The notes under the pieces are model-generated. The model had not been told where the DNA came from, searched no databases, and saw only the letters and a list, made by a program, of their open reading frames with translations. Shown here piece after piece: positions 43,410-53,027 of a stretch of DNA of 64,000 nt; positions within the stretch are counted from its first letter, which is position 1; each line of letters starts with the position of its first letter. This DNA comes from Pseudomonas tolaasii NCPPB 2192. GTDB lineage: Bacteria; Pseudomonadota; Gammaproteobacteria; Pseudomonadales; Pseudomonadaceae. The translations under genes and the position numbers were made by a program. The stretch covers positions 496,001 to 560,000 of the forward strand of contig NZ_PHHD01000001.1 of assembly GCF_002813445.1 (NCBI RefSeq), given 5' to 3'.

Positions 43410-45302
43410 TCAAAGGGTCTTGATTTCAGTAGCCGGCGACAGTAGCTTGAATACCTGCTCGACGTTAATCTTCACGCTGTCGCTAGCAAACCCGGAGTCA
43501 CGGAACACCACGCGCAATGGCTGATGTCCGGCGAGCTGTTTAACAAAGTCCTCGTCAATGCCGGTGTCGAAGCAAGCAACCAGGGTGTTACCGTCGACGA
43601 AGAAAACGGTCTTGCCAAAAATGCTTTGCTGGCTGATCGGAAGGGCCAGATCGACGCCCCAGTCCAGCAGTACCTGGAACAGCAGATCTTCGGCGGTGCG
43701 GTCTTCGCGGATATTGTCTACTTGATCGGAAAGCAGGTCTTGGCTGACAGCATCCGGGTTGTAGTAAACCTCCTTCATATTGGAAGTATCGACTTTTAGA
43801 GTCCGGAACCCCGTATCGAGGTCTGGAACAGTCATAGCGTTTGCGGCTTTAATTTTGGTGCCTGCGCGCCGAATTCGCTCTTTTCCTATATCAGATATTT
43901 TGGAATATCCATTTTTATAAGCTTCACTATCTTCAGGGCACGCCTCTGGCAGCTGGATCATCACATATCTACGAGTACCTTGATCTTCAGCATTAAGAGC
44001 CATAACCGCATGCGCCGTTGTAGCTGATCCGGCAAAAAAATCAACAACAATACCATCCGACTGCATTCCAATTGAAATACAGCGCTTAATCAACTCAAGT
44101 GGCTTTGGAGTGTCAAAAACCTTGGCCCCGAATAGACCTTTTATATCTATCGACGCCTTCTTATTGCCCTCTATGTTTTGCCAGAGATTTGACGGCTGCT
44201 TCAGGCGTCCCTCCAAATAAAACTTTTGATATGGCTTCCATACCTGCACCCCGCTCTCGACAACCTGCTTCCACTCGATCAAGTTATTACTTTTAAGCTC
44301 CTCATAGCTTTTCGGGCCACAGCGCCACCTACTTTCATATCCGCCAGGTCCTATCGGAAAAACTTTTTCTCCATCAGGGGCTTCAACGCCGTAATACATT
44401 GTAGGCCTATCTTCACGTCGATCCTCGCCACCAGTTTTCCTCAGGGTTCGAGTGAGGTAGCGACCGAACTTATCTTGCTGATCATAAATTTTCTGGTCGT
44501 CGGCAGTAAAAGGCAAACCATATAAAGTTGCCTCCTCAGATTTAGAGTAAATCAGAATGAAATCAACTTCATTTACTAAAATCCCATGCCCCTGACCACT
44601 TGGCGTACCGGTAGCGCGAGAAACCTTACCGCGAAAATTACTTTCACCAAAAATTTCATCACAAACCTTTTGTAGGTTTGCCTGCTCATTATCATCAATT
44701 GAAATGAATATTAAACCATCATCCCTTAATAAGCTCCGAGCCAATCGCAATCTTGAATAAATCATACTCAGCCAATCCGAATGTATCCTGCCATTGCTTT
44801 CTGGATTAGCAATCATTCTATCGCCAATCTCACTCCTCTGATTAGACCGGTACAAATAAGTATCAACATCCTCTGCAAAGTCATCCTCGTAAATAAAATC
44901 CCCCCCAGTATTATAGGGCGGATCGATATATATAAGAGAAACTTTATTGAGGTAAACCTCCTGCAAAAGCTTTAACGCTTCAAGATTATCCCCTTCAATA
45001 AAGAGGTTTTGCGTAGTATCAAAATTAACACTGTCCTCTCTGCAAGGACGCAACGTCTTTGCAATCGGGGCATTGGCAGTCAGCAACGCCTCACGCTTCC
45101 CCGGCCAATTTAACTGATAACGCTCCTGCGGCCCTTCGACGATGGACGAAGACAACTCCTGACGCAGCAGATCAAAGTCGACCGTTTGTTTCAGCTTGCC
45201 CTTGGCATCGCGCGCCTCGGTAATACAATTGGGGAACAGCTCGGCCAATTTGGCTATATTGGCTTCGGTCAGGTTGGAAGAGTGCATTTTCAGCTTGTCC
45301 AT
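43410..45302 (-). CDS. mod: Type III DNA methyltransferase subunit (locus A)
   Basis: A 630-residue beta-class N6-adenine methyltransferase: motif IV DPPYNTGG at residues 127-134, and motif I VVDFFAGSATTAHA further on, with the target-recognition region between them. The start at 45302 follows AGGAAG; the frame is open to 45353. Mod alone protects the host and, with Res, recognises the target. The middle of the gene (about 43850-45020) is visibly richer in A+T than both ends, and its recognition region closely resembles that of the Mod of locus B. Complete. Confidence 0.93.
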   Translation of the reverse strand: MDKLKMHSSNLTEANIAKLAELFPNCITEARDAKGKLKQTVDFDLLRQELSSSIVEGPQERYQLNWPGKREALLTANAPIAKTLRPCREDSVNFDTTQNLFIEGDNLEALKLLQEVYLNKVSLIYIDPPYNTGGDFIYEDDFAEDVDTYLYRSNQRSEIGDRMIANPESNGRIHSDWLSMIYSRLRLARSLLRDDGLIFISIDDNEQANLQKVCDEIFGESNFRGKVSRATGTPSGQGHGILVNEVDFILIYSKSEEATLYGLPFTADDQKIYDQQDKFGRYLTRTLRKTGGEDRREDRPTMYYGVEAPDGEKVFPIGPGGYESRWRCGPKSYEELKSNNLIEWKQVVESGVQVWKPYQKFYLEGRLKQPSNLWQNIEGNKKASIDIKGLFGAKVFDTPKPLELIKRCISIGMQSDGIVVDFFAGSATTAHAVMALNAEDQGTRRYVMIQLPEACPEDSEAYKNGYSKISDIGKERIRRAGTKIKAANAMTVPDLDTGFRTLKVDTSNMKEVYYNPDAVSQDLLSDQVDNIREDRTAEDLLFQVLLDWGVDLALPISQQSIFGKTVFFVDGNTLVACFDTGIDEDFVKQLAGHQPLRVVFRDSGFASDSVKINVEQVFKLLSPATEIKTL

Positions 45303-45345
45303 GGGACTTCCTGTATATCTATAAGTGCTTGGCGCGAACTGAAAT

Positions 45346-46026
45346 TTAGGCACTCAGCTCGGCGATTTCATTCTGGATTTCCCGCAGCTTGGCGTTGAGA
45401 CCCACCTTGCGGTTGAACTGCTTTTCTTTATGCATGCGGGCATCCAGCTTGGCACGCTCACTGTGCAAGCTACGCAAGCGGTTTAGCCGCGCCAATTGCT
45501 CGGGCAGGCTCTCGCCCGATCTAGCCGAATTCGGTAATAGAGAGCGCAGCAGCTGCTCGTAAAGCCCCTGCAGATCTAACGCTACAGCCAGAGGCTGGCG
45601 AGGGCTGTCGATGGGCAACCAGTTGCCCGCAAAGTAGCCGTCAACCACCCACTTGCTGGTATCGGCTTCGCTGGGGCGCTTAAAGGCCGCCACCATGCGG
45701 GTATGTTGCTCATGGTGCAACTGAAAGATGATCGGAAGCGGGATGGCACGGTCAATTGCACGCAGTACGTCTTTATCCAGCTCGGAGACTTTCTGCACGA
45801 TGTCGAATATCTGGATTTCCGCCACACCACCGCGTGCTGGCAGGTTAATGGTTTCGGGTGCCAGCTTGTAGGCCCAGGTTATCTGCTCGACTTGGCCGAC
45901 AAACTTATCGCGCAACGCCGAACTCACCGGACCGTGCTCGTAGATTTTGTTCTTCGGCACCACGCGAGCAACCCTGGCCTGGGCCGGGAAGCTGAATAGT
46001 GCTGGAGGGATGTCAGCCTGGCTCAT
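45346..46026 (-). CDS. DUF4391-domain protein of the type III locus
   Basis: A 226-residue protein of the DUF4391 family as I recall it: FSFPAQARVARVVPKNKIYE at the start, LARLNRLRSLHSERAKLD and a lysine-rich coiled coil at the end. The family occurs almost only between a SNF2 helicase and a type III Mod gene. Its start overlaps the helicase stop (ATGA) and it lies 43 bp before mod. Biochemistry unknown; a bridging subunit between the helicase and the Mod-Res complex is a reasonable idea. Confidence 0.8.
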   Translation of the reverse strand: MSQADIPPALFSFPAQARVARVVPKNKIYEHGPVSSALRDKFVGQVEQITWAYKLAPETINLPARGGVAEIQIFDIVQKVSELDKDVLRAIDRAIPLPIIFQLHHEQHTRMVAAFKRPSEADTSKWVVDGYFAGNWLPIDSPRQPLAVALDLQGLYEQLLRSLLPNSARSGESLPEQLARLNRLRSLHSERAKLDARMHKEKQFNRKVGLNAKLREIQNEIAELSA

Positions 46027-49000
46027 ACCACGCCCTGAACAACAATGAAGCTGATTAACTCGAAATCATCCAACCCGGAGATAGTATCCACCAAGGCCGT
46101 GGTTTTACCGCCGCTGAACAGGCTATCGATGTCCCGCTCTTCCTTTACGTCGATCATCGAGCGAATGGCCTGGTCAAGCAGGTCAGAATAAACCCGCATA
46201 TTTCGCCCGTCCTGCGTGGCCTGGTTGAACAACTGGTAGGCCTCCGGTATCGGCTGGCTGTAGCCCTTACAGGCGCTGCGAGCTAGATCCAATAAGCGCT
46301 TGGCTTCGGTTTGATCGCTGATTATCTGCCCTGCCAGGCTGATGTAGATCAAATAGAAGGGGTGCAGGCGATTCTGTTGATTAAGGCTGGAACCCTTGTT
46401 GCGATTACGCAGGGTGAAAATCACGCCAGGCAGTAGACCAATCTCTTTCCGCGCAGGCACAACGGCGTGCATGCCGTTGGGAACATGCTCAAGGCTGCCG
46501 TTGGTTTTGATGTAGTTGAGCAAATCCATACGGAAGTCATTGAGGCCAAGATCGGTGATGGAGACGCCTGTCTTGATGTCTTCCATCTCAATCACGTCAT
46601 CTTGCAGGCGACGCAGCTGCTCCTTGCGGTAGGCCACGTCATTGGCCTGGGCATTGAGCACGTTATCATCGCCGGTGGCAGTGACGTCAGCGATCATCAT
46701 GCGGTTTTCAACCCGTTCCTTCAGGTTGATGTACTCATCCAGGCTGATGTCTGGCCAGTAGTTGACCAGCTGAATGCTGGCATTCTGCGAACCGATCCGA
46801 TCCACACGCCCAAAGCGCTGGATAATCCGCACCGGGTTCCAGTGAATGTCGTAATTTATCAGGTAGTCGCAGTCCTGCAGGTTCTGGCCTTCGGAGATGC
46901 AGTCAGTGCCGATCAAGATATCGATCTCTCGCGGCTCATCTGGATAGATGGCGGCCTTCTCTTTGGAGCGCGGCGAGAACAGCGTGAGCAACCCTTGAAA
47001 GTCATAGGTCTGTCGGCTGCCCTGCATGTTGCCCAAGGTGGATTTTGGGGCATCGCTCCCCGTAACCTTGCCCGAATGAACCTGATGAGTGCGCAATAAG
47101 TACTCGGCGAGGTTGTCGTAGAGGTAATTGGCGGTATCGGAGAAGGCGGTGAAGATCAGCACTTTGCGATTGCCGGAGTTAATCGGCGAGGCCAGCTTGC
47201 TGGTGATCTGGGTTTTAAGGTGCTGCAGCTTGGCGTCATCGGCAGGCGTGACCTTAGCCATCTCGGCGAGCAACTCATCAATGAACAACAAATCGCTTTG
47301 AAGGTCTTGCTCCCAGGAAGGCACATCCATGTCTTCCAGGCTGATCTGTATTTTCTTGCCGATGCTGATGTCCCCGGGCAATGGCAAGATATCATCATCA
47401 AAGTCAGCATCTTCAAAGGCTGCAGTAACGTCGGCGAAGTCACTGGCAAGGCCAGTTTTCTTGAAGGTGGCGATTTTGTCTAATGCCGCGCGGTGCGTCA
47501 CCTGTAGGTTTTTCAGGGTCAGACGGAAGGATTCGACTGAGCTTTCCAGGCGTTTGAGCAGGTTAGTGGTCATTAAAGCTTGCAAGCTTCTCTCACGGTC
47601 GACCTGCTTGAGCTTGCCTCTGCCGCCCTCCACTTCGGTGTCGTACATCTCTTCGTATTTCTTCATCCGGCTGGGTAGGATGTAGCTGACCGGGGCATAC
47701 ACGGCGAGCTTGAGTAACGAGAGTTGATTGAAGATCTCGTTGAAGCCGATGACATCTTCACGTTGGGTAAGTGGGCAGTGAAAGGACAGCGGCTTGCGGC
47801 GCTCCGGAAAACTGCCAATGTCGGCGGTGTTGTAGAAGGTTTCGATATGCCGACGTGAGCGGGCAATGGTCACACTGTCGAGCAGTTCGAAGAAATCGAA
47901 ATCCAGAGTACTAAGGATTGCCGCAGCGGTGCGTTTTTCCGGTGGTAGGTTCGACCAAGCATTGAAGGCCGCCTGAGCGCGGCGAAATATGCCGTCGATG
48001 TCTTTCTCAGTACGCAGCTTATCGTTGAGGTTATCGCTGTCGCCTTCGTAGGCCAAGGCCAGCTGGTTACGTAAATCGCTGAAACGATTGTTAACCGGGG
48101 TCGCCGAAAGCATCAGCACCTTGGTTTTCACGCCCTGATGGATCACCTGATTCATCAGCCGCTGGTAACGGGTCTCCTTGTCTTTGTAGACGTCGTTGTT
48201 ACGGAAGTTATGTGATTCGTCGATCACCACCAGGTCATAGTTGCCCCAGTTGACCCGATCCAGCGGAATGCCGAGCGACTCTCCACGGGTGCGGGTCAGG
48301 TCGGTATGGCAAAGCACGTCGTAGTTGAAGCGATCCTTGGCGAAAATGTTGGTTTTAAGGTTGCGGTTGTAGTTCAGCCAGTTGTCGGCGAGCTTCTTAG
48401 GACAGAGCACCAGGACAGATTTGTTGCGCAGCTCGTAGTACTTGATCACCGCCAACGCAGTGAAGGTTTTCCCCAAACCCACACTGTCGGCCAGGATGCA
48501 GCCACTGTAGGTTTCAAGCTTGTTGATCAGACCGGTGGCCGCGTCGCGCTGGAAGTTGAACAGCTTCTGCCAGATCAGGCTGTCTTGGTAACCGGTGCGG
48601 TCGTTGGGCAGCACGTCTTCGTTTACGTCCTCTAGGAACTCGCGGAAGATGTTGTAGAGCATCAAGAAGTAGATGCGCTCCGGGGCATTCTCCCGATATA
48701 CCGAAGCGATGTGCTCGCAGAGCCGCGCGGTCACATCTTCAAGCTTATCCGGGTCACTCCAGATTTGGTCAAACAAATTAAGAAACATGCCGGTATGGGC
48801 CGGCTCATCGAAACGGGTCACGATGTTCGAGAGCGCATTGCCCTTCTGGTAACCCAGATCGACAGCGGTAAAGCCCTGAACGGGCATAAAGACGGCGTCC
48901 CCTGCCGTAGAGTGCGTACCGATAAAGGGCTGCATCGGAGCCTGGCCACGGTTGGAGCGGAAGGTGGCCTTGCGGCGTATCCAGTCAGCGCACTCCCTAG

Positions 49001-49313
49001 CGATGGCCTTTTGCGTGAGCTGATTCTTCAGCTGGATCTCAAACTCACTGCCGGTCAGGCTGCGCTCGCGCTCAGCCTTAGGAATATGGAACTCACGCTG
49101 CTCTTTCTTGATCTTGTCGCTGGCCTCGTTAGGGACGAAGGTTGGCGAGGTGAAGATGAACTCTAGGGAGTCGATGCTCTCCAGCTCCTTCTTCAACGCC
49201 ACATAGGCGTAGATCGAAAAGCATGAAGCAGCAATCTTCAGCTTCGAGCCCGGCTTGAGCATACCTTTGAGGTTTTCCCCAAGGAGGGTGTTGATGTTGT
49301 CGATCAGTTCCAT
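46023..49313 (-). CDS. SNF2-family helicase accessory to the type III locus
   Basis: A 1096-residue protein. The N-terminal 200 residues resemble the phospholipase-D-like domain that precedes some SNF2 helicases, but no clear HxK pair is visible. The helicase has motif I ILADSVGLGKTFTA near residue 275, motif II VVIDESHNFRN, motif III MLSATPVNN and motif VI RFGRVDRIGS. It is the first gene of the operon helicase-DUF4391-mod-dinD-like-res. A helicase of this type is not needed for classical type III restriction, so the locus is an extended version. Confidence 0.88.
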   Translation of the reverse strand: MELIDNINTLLGENLKGMLKPGSKLKIAASCFSIYAYVALKKELESIDSLEFIFTSPTFVPNEASDKIKKEQREFHIPKAERERSLTGSEFEIQLKNQLTQKAIARECADWIRRKATFRSNRGQAPMQPFIGTHSTAGDAVFMPVQGFTAVDLGYQKGNALSNIVTRFDEPAHTGMFLNLFDQIWSDPDKLEDVTARLCEHIASVYRENAPERIYFLMLYNIFREFLEDVNEDVLPNDRTGYQDSLIWQKLFNFQRDAATGLINKLETYSGCILADSVGLGKTFTALAVIKYYELRNKSVLVLCPKKLADNWLNYNRNLKTNIFAKDRFNYDVLCHTDLTRTRGESLGIPLDRVNWGNYDLVVIDESHNFRNNDVYKDKETRYQRLMNQVIHQGVKTKVLMLSATPVNNRFSDLRNQLALAYEGDSDNLNDKLRTEKDIDGIFRRAQAAFNAWSNLPPEKRTAAAILSTLDFDFFELLDSVTIARSRRHIETFYNTADIGSFPERRKPLSFHCPLTQREDVIGFNEIFNQLSLLKLAVYAPVSYILPSRMKKYEEMYDTEVEGGRGKLKQVDRERSLQALMTTNLLKRLESSVESFRLTLKNLQVTHRAALDKIATFKKTGLASDFADVTAAFEDADFDDDILPLPGDISIGKKIQISLEDMDVPSWEQDLQSDLLFIDELLAEMAKVTPADDAKLQHLKTQITSKLASPINSGNRKVLIFTAFSDTANYLYDNLAEYLLRTHQVHSGKVTGSDAPKSTLGNMQGSRQTYDFQGLLTLFSPRSKEKAAIYPDEPREIDILIGTDCISEGQNLQDCDYLINYDIHWNPVRIIQRFGRVDRIGSQNASIQLVNYWPDISLDEYINLKERVENRMMIADVTATGDDNVLNAQANDVAYRKEQLRRLQDDVIEMEDIKTGVSITDLGLNDFRMDLLNYIKTNGSLEHVPNGMHAVVPARKEIGLLPGVIFTLRNRNKGSSLNQQNRLHPFYLIYISLAGQIISDQTEAKRLLDLARSACKGYSQPIPEAYQLFNQATQDGRNMRVYSDLLDQAIRSMIDVKEERDIDSLFSGGKTTALVDTISGLDDFELISFIVVQGVV

Positions 49314-49724
49314 ATGAAGGAATCCCTTTATGCGAGCTGAGGGGGATTATCATGGAGCCTGCAACGAATATCACGGATTACTGGCTGCCAATTGCCGCGT
49401 AGGCAAAATTACAGGTAAATGGTAGCAACGTTGCATTAACGAAGGCTGTGAAGACATCACCCTACATCCCTGTAGCTCGTAAGCAGCCAGGCAAGCACTG
49501 GCTGCCCCCACCCCATGACAGACTTGATTCCCGCTGGCTTAATCAACACCACTGAACCACCGTGTTATCTCACCCCGCCTGCATCGGCAGCCGCACTACC
49601 AAAAGAGCGAGCCTAGTCTCCCTCTTTTTTTTGTCAGATGACACAGTGGCATAGCGCTCTACAGCCAAAGCCGACCAGATCCGTCAGCACACCTCAAAGT
49701 GAAATTTCGATCCCTTTATCTATC
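49314..49724. other. Gap between the two type III loci
   Basis: Holds the promoter region of locus A (near 49314-49400) and, towards the other end, a terminator-like hairpin. No gene seen. Confidence 0.45.
49601..49632. terminator. Bidirectional terminator-like hairpin
   Basis: AAAAGAGCGAG pairs with CTCCCTCTTTT (one mismatch) and T8 follows on the plus strand; on the minus strand the stem ends in TTTT. It lies 93 bp after the stop of the locus B helicase gene. Confidence 0.55.
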
Positions 49725-52700
49725 TCACTGCGCGAGTCGTTCAAAAATTCGACTGAGGTACGTATCCCCATTTCTTAGCGGGCTTGACGCTTGACCTAGC
49801 TCATTCTTAAGGTGCCAGTCCAAACGCAGGACATTTTGATGGATCATTCTCTCTGCAAAGACCATCTCTTGGTTCGTGGGAGAGGCTCCACGCCACTTAC
49901 CCAAGGGGGATGAGTCACGCAACAGAACGAACGAATGAACGGCCCACTTGCGCTTGGTTCGATTTGTCAGCTCCTGAGCGAGCTCAGGCAACTGGACGCC
50001 GGTTGCTACTCGCACCTTATCATTCATGGCCGAACCACCACTTAGACCCAAATCATCCTCGCGCATGATGCCGCTCTGCCCTTTTGGATCGAACAGAGCC
50101 AGAGTGGTTTTGTTGGCCTTATCGTCAACGATCCATAGAGCAAAGTCTGGATAGAAAACGCGTGTTTCACCATCAAGGTACAACCCAATAGAGCGCAGAG
50201 ACTCGACGTTACGCATTAGATAAAACTCGCGACGATCCCGAGGGTAATTGACCTCAATAAACTCCAAGATGTCCTGCAGGAACTTGCGTTCGCCAGCATT
50301 GAGACTATCTGGGGATATGCCGATACGCTTCAGCTTGTATTTGTGCAGTAGCTTGTCGGTCGCGTCGTGGAGAAGTGGCTCGTAGATATGGTAGTGACCG
50401 CGCGACTCCCCCAAATCCAGCCGAAGCTTTTCGAGCGCTTTGGCATCTTGCTCGAATGCTTCCTTCTTTTCGTTGCTATCAAACTCGCAAACCACCGTAT
50501 AACGGTCGATAAAGTCCCCCGGCACACCTGGAGAGTTTTGGCGAACCGGCCCGAACCGGTACTGACGTTTGTCGATGTCATAACGGACTTTGTGGAATAT
50601 TTTTTCCAATAGGTCACGCTGTACCTCGTCGAGCAGACGCTCGACCACTGGCCAGCTTCGGTCGTCAAAGTGGCTTTCGTACAGAACGCTCTCAACCGCC
50701 GGTAATAGGTCAATCAACGTCATCGGTTTGCAGTTCGCCATATTGCGTCGATACAGCTGCACGCGCTGCTGGCGGCTCCAACCTAGCAAGCGGCTTTGCA
50801 GATCGCCACTCGATAAAAAGGCATTGCGTTGGTGCAGGCAGTCAATCAGTGCACGCACCAGATTCTCGCCAGGCCGGGAAGGGTCTGATCGATAGTCCAG
50901 GCTGAAGCGCTGCGGGCGTAAATGTCCGCTGCATCTTTGGCTGTCACTGATATATTCCCAATGCCAGGCATGCTCATCGTCAAGCAGGATGCGGAGCGGC
51001 GAGTCGAATTCGCTTCGACCTACTTTGAAGGCCTGCAGATTGTTCTGATATTCAGAGAACTCAACAGGTTGACGCCTCTGCTTTGACGTGCCGACCTGAA
51101 CCACCGCTGGCCTTACATCCAAAGTGTAGGGGCCAGAGAGAACCGGCAGATCCTGCTCCAGCGCTTTCAGGAAGGTTTCCAGCCAAGAACGATTCAAGCT
51201 AAAGACGTTCAAGGTCTCTAACCGGCGCAGCAGCTTTTCGGGAGAGCCGTCAGCGAGCAGTTCAGCATAGCTAGTGCAGTGCCCCGGGTTCTGTCGCTTG
51301 CCGTCACCCTGCAACCCCAGTAAGCGCACACCACGACCGAATATCTGGATGATCTTGTTGCCCTTACTAGAGCCTAGGTTGATCAATCCGATGATCGAAA
51401 CCCGATAGCAGTTCCATCCCTCAGCGAACTTTCGACTGCCCACCAGCACGTTAATCGGTGATGTCGGATCATCCACCGAAGTAAAGTGATAGCGAATGTT
51501 TACAATGGGGGCCTTGCGTAGCGTGATCAACGAATCGCCATTGCCATGGCGCAGCTGCGGGTGTTTTTCGCTGTCGTTGAAAAACTTGTCGCCGTTGCCG
51601 ACGTTGATCAGCCCCCAGTATTCATCTTCACCCCACGAAAGCCAGATCTCGTCGCTCACGCCAGGACAACGAGTCAGCGTCAACTTACCCTGATAGTGAC
51701 CATTGAATATCGCTGAACAGTTTTCCCGCTCACCTTGTGTCAGACGGGCCAGCCAGACTAGTAGTTTGCGGATATCCGACACCTCGTCAGTACCCTGGCC
51801 GCCCTTGTCCAGCCTTCCCTCATTTTTCGGGTCTTCCACCGTGTTGCCCATGAAAGCCAGCAAAGGACGGTGTGGAAACTGCCCGCCAAAGGGCAGTTCA
51901 CCGGTCCCCTGTGCCTGGCTTATGCTCAGGCGCTGATGGGCCCGCAACTTGTCCTGCAAGCTGTCAAACGTCGCAGTGAAGAAAGGTGCCTCGCTCTTAC
52001 CGGTATCGGCGAAACGGTCGTCGGCCAAGCTCTGCAGCGCATAGTCCTTACCGTAGCCGTCCTTGAAGAAACGGTAATAGTTGTAGTCGTAGACGATCTG
52101 CTCTTCGTAATCGCGGATATGTTTGTCGGCGATGCCATGGTAGGTTGCTGAGTACTCAAACAGAAAGCTGTTGGCTGGCCTGAGCAAATCCTCGCGTAAT
52201 TGCTTGAAGGCGCCGAGATCTTTGCCTCCGCCGGCCAGACCTATATGCCCCTCGTCCACCAGCACTAGGCGAAACAGCCGGCTGCTGTCCGGCAAATTGA
52301 AGAAGCCCGGCTCCTTGTTCAGTAGCGCGCCAGTGGTTGCTACGGTCAACTTAATACGATTGTTGTAGAGCCGATTGAGTTGGCGAACTACCTCTCCCAG
52401 TTCACGCTCGTGCTGCTCGATGAGGTTCACACTCGGAGTGGTTAGGATGATCTGCAGTTCGTCGAATGCCGAGCCGCCGCCTATATGCTCGATGAACTGC
52501 AGCACGTTCAGGTGCATCAACAGCGTCTTGCCGCTACCGGTAGCCATCCAGTACACCAGAGCCTTCTGCTCAGCGAAGTCCGTTCCGGCGCGTTTCTGCT
52601 CCAGCACACACTCAGTGAAGTACAGCGCCAAGATCTGGTAGTAACGAAGACTGAAAGTGCGAGACAGCAACTGGTTATAGTCGTCCAGCCATTTCTGGAT

Positions 52701-52850
52701 CTTACGTGCGACAGGCCGGCGTAAACCGCTGGCCTGACTGCTAGCGAAGTTCTCGACCTGCTTTTGGTAGCCTCTGTCATGATTTTCCGCACGGCCGGCG
52801 AACTCGCCTAACAGGGCGCGCTTGAGGTGGTTGTATAGTTTCAGTTCCAT
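49725..52850 (-). CDS. Restriction helicase-nuclease of locus B (type III Res-like)
   Basis: A 1041-residue superfamily 2 protein. Motif I is WMATGSGKTLLMH near residue 107, motif II LVLVDEGHIG (a DEGH box), and a late motif is QIFGRGVRLLG. The C-terminal part has VFYPDFALWIVDD followed by LALFDPKGQSG, a PD...DxK nuclease core. With the 1100-residue methyltransferase 177 bp upstream on the same strand it makes a two-gene type III-like restriction system distinct from locus A. The DEGH box and size separate it from the Res of locus A, so the two loci are not recent duplicates as wholes. Confidence 0.88.
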   Translation of the reverse strand: MELKLYNHLKRALLGEFAGRAENHDRGYQKQVENFASSQASGLRRPVARKIQKWLDDYNQLLSRTFSLRYYQILALYFTECVLEQKRAGTDFAEQKALVYWMATGSGKTLLMHLNVLQFIEHIGGGSAFDELQIILTTPSVNLIEQHERELGEVVRQLNRLYNNRIKLTVATTGALLNKEPGFFNLPDSSRLFRLVLVDEGHIGLAGGGKDLGAFKQLREDLLRPANSFLFEYSATYHGIADKHIRDYEEQIVYDYNYYRFFKDGYGKDYALQSLADDRFADTGKSEAPFFTATFDSLQDKLRAHQRLSISQAQGTGELPFGGQFPHRPLLAFMGNTVEDPKNEGRLDKGGQGTDEVSDIRKLLVWLARLTQGERENCSAIFNGHYQGKLTLTRCPGVSDEIWLSWGEDEYWGLINVGNGDKFFNDSEKHPQLRHGNGDSLITLRKAPIVNIRYHFTSVDDPTSPINVLVGSRKFAEGWNCYRVSIIGLINLGSSKGNKIIQIFGRGVRLLGLQGDGKRQNPGHCTSYAELLADGSPEKLLRRLETLNVFSLNRSWLETFLKALEQDLPVLSGPYTLDVRPAVVQVGTSKQRRQPVEFSEYQNNLQAFKVGRSEFDSPLRILLDDEHAWHWEYISDSQRCSGHLRPQRFSLDYRSDPSRPGENLVRALIDCLHQRNAFLSSGDLQSRLLGWSRQQRVQLYRRNMANCKPMTLIDLLPAVESVLYESHFDDRSWPVVERLLDEVQRDLLEKIFHKVRYDIDKRQYRFGPVRQNSPGVPGDFIDRYTVVCEFDSNEKKEAFEQDAKALEKLRLDLGESRGHYHIYEPLLHDATDKLLHKYKLKRIGISPDSLNAGERKFLQDILEFIEVNYPRDRREFYLMRNVESLRSIGLYLDGETRVFYPDFALWIVDDKANKTTLALFDPKGQSGIMREDDLGLSGGSAMNDKVRVATGVQLPELAQELTNRTKRKWAVHSFVLLRDSSPLGKWRGASPTNQEMVFAERMIHQNVLRLDWHLKNELGQASSPLRNGDTYLSRIFERLAQ

Positions 52851-53027
52851 CGGGATTCTCGGTTAATTCCCTGCTTTATGCAGCGCTGTCGGTCTGGTCG
52901 CTGTAGCTCAGCGTGTCGGAGTAACGCATGCACAGCGGCGTTGCTTGACCACAACAGTCAGAAAACGCAAACGCAGGCTGTGGAAATTGCGCTATAGCAG
53001 ATGGGCAGGCCCTCAGCAGGTCGCGGC

